From Coleophoma eucalyptorum (Eukaryota; Ascomycota; Leotiomycetes; Helotiales; Dermateaceae), in assembly GCA_026120035.1 (NCBI GenBank), contig JALRME010000020.1:434001-498000 (forward strand): 64,000 nucleotides of DNA, written 5' to 3'. The notes beneath the pieces are model-generated. The model worked only from the letters and a program-made list of their open reading frames with translations, ran no database searches and had not been told where the DNA came from. Both the position numbers and the translations under genes were made by a program. Within the stretch, counting starts at the first letter, position 1; each line of letters begins with the position of its first letter. This document shows, one piece after another, positions 59,110-64,000 of the stretch.

Positions 59110-59360
59110 TGAATTGCTATCAAGCTGTTGTTTTGAGAAATGCCCCCAACGAGACCGTCTGATAAAACCAGGCCTGGCGTTGAAATTGGATTGGGGTGCC
59201 AGGATTTCCTGCTATTATTCTGTTAGAAATCTAGTGCACCAGACCTGGCAAGCTCATGAATTTCTTCGTGCGGAAAGGCCACCCAAGAAAGCAAGTCGTA
59301 AAGGCCCTCTGCTTCTACAATATTGGGATATTCTGCGACCTAAGCAGTAGAAACCTCAAG
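59110..59360. other. Short convergent spacer between two regulators
   Basis: Only 251 bp separate the stop codons, and an open frame runs through it (to 59350). The 3' UTRs probably overlap. Confidence 0.5.
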
Positions 59361-60819
59361 TCAACTTCCTAGTCCGAAAGGATCGTTTTCTACTACAACA
59401 TTCTGCCACGGACTTTTTACCATGCTTTTCATAGCATCACTGCCGGTTACCTGCATGGGCCATGCGATCCACTCCTTATGCTCATCATCGAGCAATGCAT
59501 ATACTCTGGCAATCAGATGAGAACTCAGGCCTTCCAACCACCAATGAACACGCTCGAGAGGATACACAATAACCGCAAAGAAAGCCATAATGCACAAACT
59601 CTCTTGCGAATGTGCCGATAGTAGAACCAGAAATTCCTTCGGTACCTGAAATACCCAGGAAAAGACGTCACCTGGTTCTGGACTTTTGAATTGCGTTCTA
59701 GAGCTCGTAGGCGTGTAGAAAGCTGCATACGCGCGGCGTAGCTCTATGATAGCTGTGCAGTACGCCTCTTTAGCCTCGAGACCTGCCGCGCTCTCTTTGA
59801 TCAGATCGTAAAGTTCCATTAGTTGGTCAGCTTCCGGGCAATGGTTGGCCGATCTTGAGGTCCTTTCATCGTTTCGTCGTCTACCATTCACGAATATAGG
59901 CGCTACGGGTCCAGATAACAAATCCTCTTCTGCAAAGGTTACAATATGTCCAGTTCCTCGCAATAGGACCAGCCATTCGGAAAGCCCTGTCTCACCAACA
60001 AGGACAAAATCATCCTCGCCTCTTCGTGGACTAGCAAGGGCGAACATAAAGGTGAGAACGGAGAACACATATAGTGCCGAACAGTTCTCTTGAGTCACGT
60101 ACAGCATCTTTGATGTTGCGATGCTGAGACCTAGATGGTGATGTTGCAAGGCTTGTGACCAATAATAAGGTCTTTGCTCAGGGTGAAGATGTGCGAGATG
60201 TAGTGCAGATATAGCTAGGATTCCATGCATCACATACGCATTTGCGTACCCGATGTGAATCACTGTTGTTCGCCATAGTGTGCGGATTAGTGGGTCGTGG
60301 TGCATTGTTTCGTAGGTCGAAATACAGAAATGATGCAACAACTGCAATTGATTCATCTCCAGTTCTTGAACACTGTTACTTATGGAATCAAGTCTTGGCC
60401 GTAGTGACTCGGGGCTTTCTGTACTTCCATTGGCGATTGAGTTACGGCTCACCTCGCCTGGTGAGGTGCTGTCTGACATGTGTACTGATCCCATGCTTGG
60501 AGATCCACGTACGGCTGAAAAAGGCCTCGCTCGAGGTTTAGGCGCTACATACACGCATTCCTCGCCATAGTGGACACAGTTCTGACAGGATGGTTTGGCT
60601 TCATCGCACTAAGTGAAGGTTTCGTGAGTAAATAAACAGTAAGTGGTGGCAAAGTGTTCTTGGGATACAGGTAATGCACCAAATTGCTTCTGTCTTTGGA
60701 CTTTCTTGAAATGTATGAGCGAAATCAAATACAGAACATACCTTGATCTTCCTTCTCTTGCAAATAGCACAACCAGTCTTAGTCTTCCGATGCGGCCGCC
60801 TCGCAGTGAGAGGGAACAT
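59361..60819 (-). CDS. Zn2Cys6 transcription factor, UPC2/ECM22-like
   Basis: Exon 1 is 60819-60742 and exon 2 is 60608-59361 (441 aa). The 133-nt intron splits the zinc cluster: GCAICKRRKIK then CDEAKPSCQNCVHYGEEC. The effector part fits the sterol-uptake-control type group: LQLLHHFCISTYETM, LWRTTVIHIGYANAYVMHGI, LAISALHLAHL and LVGETGLSEWLVLLRGTG. The start is the ATG giving MFPLTARRPHRKTKTG; a GTG two codons earlier is not used. UPC2-like fold does not mean a sterol role in filamentous fungi, where this family is large. It is tail-to-tail with the other regulator. Confidence 0.9.
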
Positions 60820-63800
60820 GGCCACCGTCTTGGGTGCTTATCACGCAAGGCCAAGATAGAGGTTCCAACGAACAAATCAGTCCGAGAATCAAGCGACGGA
60901 CGACCGAAAATGAGGAGGAGCAGCGGTAATAATATGACAAGAATTAGAAAAAGAAGAATGGAATTCGCGAAGAGCGAAGAGCGAGGAGGGCCTTCCGTCC
61001 TTTTTCATGACCTTTGTTGCTAGCATATTGGGTTTGCCAAGGGTTGCGCATGAACCAGTCTCTGTAATAAGCAGCGAGAGCGATCCGAGTACGAGCGGAT
61101 ACGAAGTGCGAGTACGCGAAAGGCACTTAGGGCCAATGTTTGACACCGCCTACAAGGGTTATTCTGCCTGGCAAAATCAGAATCAGAATATTACCATATA
61201 CATTACATACTCTAATACCTTCGTGGGTTTATCCTTTATGGAAAATTACTGCTTGAACTCGAGACATTATACCCTTATGTGGCTCTGGTGATAAACAAGA
61301 GTCATAATAATATCTCAGGCCTCTTGAATTTTCTCTTTAAGGTCCGTATTTAACTTGAATTCCGCATCTTTGTACTTGTCATCGAGATAGTTTTTTAAAT
61401 ATCTTCCTAGGAGTCCCATTTAAATTTGGTTCCGGAGAATTAAAAGTTTATTAAGATAGAATAATAACAAAAGCTTTGGGCATTGGCTTTGTTTCTAGAG
61501 CGTTATTTGTATAAATAGTATCTCGTTCGTCATGCCCCGAAGATCTTTGATATCCGCAGAGATACTATGAAATTACAGGGGCTGTTTAAGGTTAATAAGG
61601 TTTAGCACTATTCATTTATATTTCTTCTGGAAGGATCTACTGTCCTTCATACCTTATAAAAATAGCCCTAGAACATTCATCTTTCCTTCTTTTGTACATT
61701 CTCCTTGATATAGTCATTATGCTATTCTTCTTGAGACTAGCTAAGGACTTTAAAGTTCCAGTGATAACTGTTTTTCATCTATTTCATCCGACCATAAGTA
61801 TTTATACTATTTGTAGTATATCTGGCTCCGGTATCTTATGGCAAATTCGGGTTGGAGTTTACGTTCTTTTCCTGATATTGGCATCTTCCATATTGAAGAT
61901 GAAGAGTTAAAGCTTTCTCTCTTAAAAGTATTCTTAGTATCTAAGTCCGTAAACTAACTCCTTATAGCTTATACAACATGTTACTTGATCACAGCAGACA
62001 AAGTCGACGAATATTCCCCTCTAGTTATTATACAGTACAAGCGAGCAACTTATACTCTTCTTCAGGGTATTAGGCGCCTTAATAACATACTTTACTTGCA
62101 ATTTAGTGATCTAGAGTTAATATGCAATCTATCGAGGAGTTTTGCCACAGAAAAGGGCCATTCTTGCGTCGCATCGCATCGCTGGTCCCGAGGTCTTTTT
62201 CTTTCGCTTACACTTCCGAGGGGAAAGAGTAGTGGGAGGAATGGGATCCCTGGGCTTCTGGGTCGTAGAGACAGGTTTGCATACTAAACGCCCGAGTTCT
62301 GGACAGTTTGTAGTATCTGAAAGGATAGTTATGCAGGTAAAAAGGAGTGTTTCTTGCTGAAGTTGCGCGGGGCTAGAACGCCTTTTGGTAGAAATCGATA
62401 GGTGGCAGGGAACCCTAGTTTCCAAAGGCGGTGATTAACCCTGGCACATCAGTACGTACACGGGATTCTCGGATCGTCGTTAACTTTAAGCTACGGTTAA
62501 AATAGCTAAGCAGAAAGGGCCGATCTAATATATATACAGGATAGGTAGGTACCCTGTGTCTAGCTTTCTATTTCGAGCTCTTGTTAACTAGACGAACCTT
62601 ACTTCACTCGTGTAATAGACTATCAACATAGTGTCGTAAGGATCTTTAGGTCTTCAACATCAAATTGGTGCGATAAATTGCCCGGAAATTATGGTTTACC
62701 TACTTGTAATAAAACTTTAACAACACCTCCACAATCCCAGAAAGCACCTCAACAGGCCAGAGGTTCCGGTAACCATTTCGGAAAAATTATCTTCACAGAC
62801 AACCTCCAGCCCTGAAGTGCTGAGCCAGCTGTTTGTTTTAGTGACGCAAACTAGTATTCGTTCTTCTATCTTCTTGGATATAGCCGAATCAATAAAGCAT
62901 ACCTGAGCTCGATCCCCTGATTTCACCCAAGAGACTCATGGCTATGCTAGAAATTGTGGCATTGGCTAAGAGATGCCAACTTGGAGCATCAAAAAGATCA
63001 ACCTGAACTACATGTATCTCTTGGGCTATAATTGCATCTATAGGGACATGCGCAGGTATGCCCAAGCTGTCCAAAAATATACTTCTTAAAGATAAAGTAA
63101 GAGCCTATCAGATGGAATTTGTTGCCATGAGCCATGGCGTAGAATCTATGTAGTCCCTTATATACTAAAACTCATACTTTAACTTCCGAAGTTACGTTAC
63201 AGTCTCCAGCCACCATTCTAAGACCGGCAAATATTGGGTAACCACGGACAATTGGAAATGGCACCCTATCTATAAAAGGCACATCGAGACGTTGAGACCA
63301 AATCTCACCACACAGCTGGTGTTGCCACAAAGCAATTCTTAGAGCCAAAAGCTGATGCAATAAGCTATCGAGAGCTTCTTCGCATTTTCAGGGCTCACGA
63401 GACTGTCCCTGCCTCACAGTACGGTTGCAAACATGGAATGAATTCGGGGAACTGCTATATCATGAGATGAAAGTTCACAAAACAGATTCTTCCAGGAGAG
63501 GGTTTTTGGACGAGAGCCCACCAGACTTCGCCTGAACCGCAAGTGATTTGCGTAGGTTGCGTCACCACAAGGCTGTATGTAGCAAGACCCGAAACATGAA
63601 AATACCGGGTACGGGACTAAGGTATTGTCCCTGTGCTTTCCCCAGATTTGGAATATGCGGAGTGCGCGACCGCGAAACAGATATTTGGTTGGCCCACGGC
63701 CAAAGTTTACTGGACTGTAGCATGGTAGGTCAGAAGAATTTGAGGCGCTGAGGTTGTGCTTCAAGTCATCACGACAAGTGCTCAAGATGCTCGATGCAGG

Positions 63801-64000
63801 GAAGACAAGAACGGAAGGTTCGCTAAAACATTGGCTCCCGCCCCGAAACTGATGCCTTAGCTTACCGCCTGGTTGCCTTGCCTTTTTGGGGAGGCTGACA
63901 GAGAAAAGACTGAGCTGAGCCTCGCAAAGTCTCAAATCGACAAGATAATCTCTGGTCTTGTCTTGTCCATCGTTTCTTCTACTTCGACGGGAACAGATCT
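60820..64000. other. 3.2-kb gene-poor right end
   Basis: No gene supported. 61.2-63.4 kb is AT-rich with many stops and resembles decayed mobile DNA. From 63.4 kb the composition returns to normal and a 173-codon minus-strand frame (63414-63935) is open, but it has no motif, repeat or splice support. Confidence 0.4.

Noticed and set aside
28951..60819. Classical secondary-metabolite cluster
   Set aside because: No PKS, NRPS, terpene cyclase or prenyltransferase is visible; presence of an MDR enzyme, exporter and regulators alone is not enough.
63414..63935. 173-codon minus-strand ORF near the right end
   Set aside because: No motif, no splice context, and amino-acid composition does not favour a real protein; kept only as a note.
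1..64000. CRISPR arrays, bacterial operons or phage genes
   Set aside because: No regularly spaced repeats; introns and families show a fungal nuclear genome.

Overview
This is nuclear DNA from a filamentous ascomycete (Pezizomycotina). The evidence is short 45-140 nt GT-AG introns in most genes, fungus-specific families (Zn2Cys6 regulators, a CFEM GPI-anchored protein, an S53 tripeptidyl peptidase, a TRI12-type MFS pump) and an intron-bearing nuclear tRNA gene. A leotiomycete would fit, but I cannot prove this from the sequence. I rebuilt exon structures by hand from reading frame, splice sites and family motifs. Coding spans are firm; some first exons and 3' ends are not.

Left part (1-26.6 kb), mostly housekeeping: a small membrane protein (-), ETF beta subunit (+), tRNA-Gly(CCC) with a 12-nt intron (-), YAE1 (+), a large secreted multi-chitin-binding glyoxal oxidase (+), an annexin with an Arg/Glu-rich N-terminus (+), a CFEM protein (+), GPI2 (-), an unresolved transcription unit divergent from GPI2 (+), a type I membrane protein (+) and TRM1 (-).

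Right part (29-61 kb), accessory: an MFS sugar transporter, a type II membrane protein joining a lectin-like beta region to a glycosyltransferase-like domain, and a sedolisin protease, all on +. Next come a flavin monooxygenase of the dimethylsulfone/alkanesulfonate type and a trans-acting enoyl-reductase-like MDR enzyme (both -), an acetate-transporter-family protein (+) and a PTR2 peptide transporter (-). The last group is a peroxisomal (AKL-ending) 4-coumarate:CoA-ligase-like enzyme, a classical SDR, a TRI12-type MFS exporter and two Zn2Cys6 regulators placed tail to tail. No PKS, NRPS or terpene synthase backbone is visible, so the ligase-SDR-MFS-regulator group looks more like an aromatic/acyl catabolic or detoxification cluster than a classical biosynthetic one.

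Gene-poor AT-rich tracts (26.6-28.9, 36.1-37.4, 45.6-48.9, 61.2-63.4 kb) separate the groups. Two of them carry copies of the same about 150-bp dispersed repeat, probably decayed mobile-element remains.
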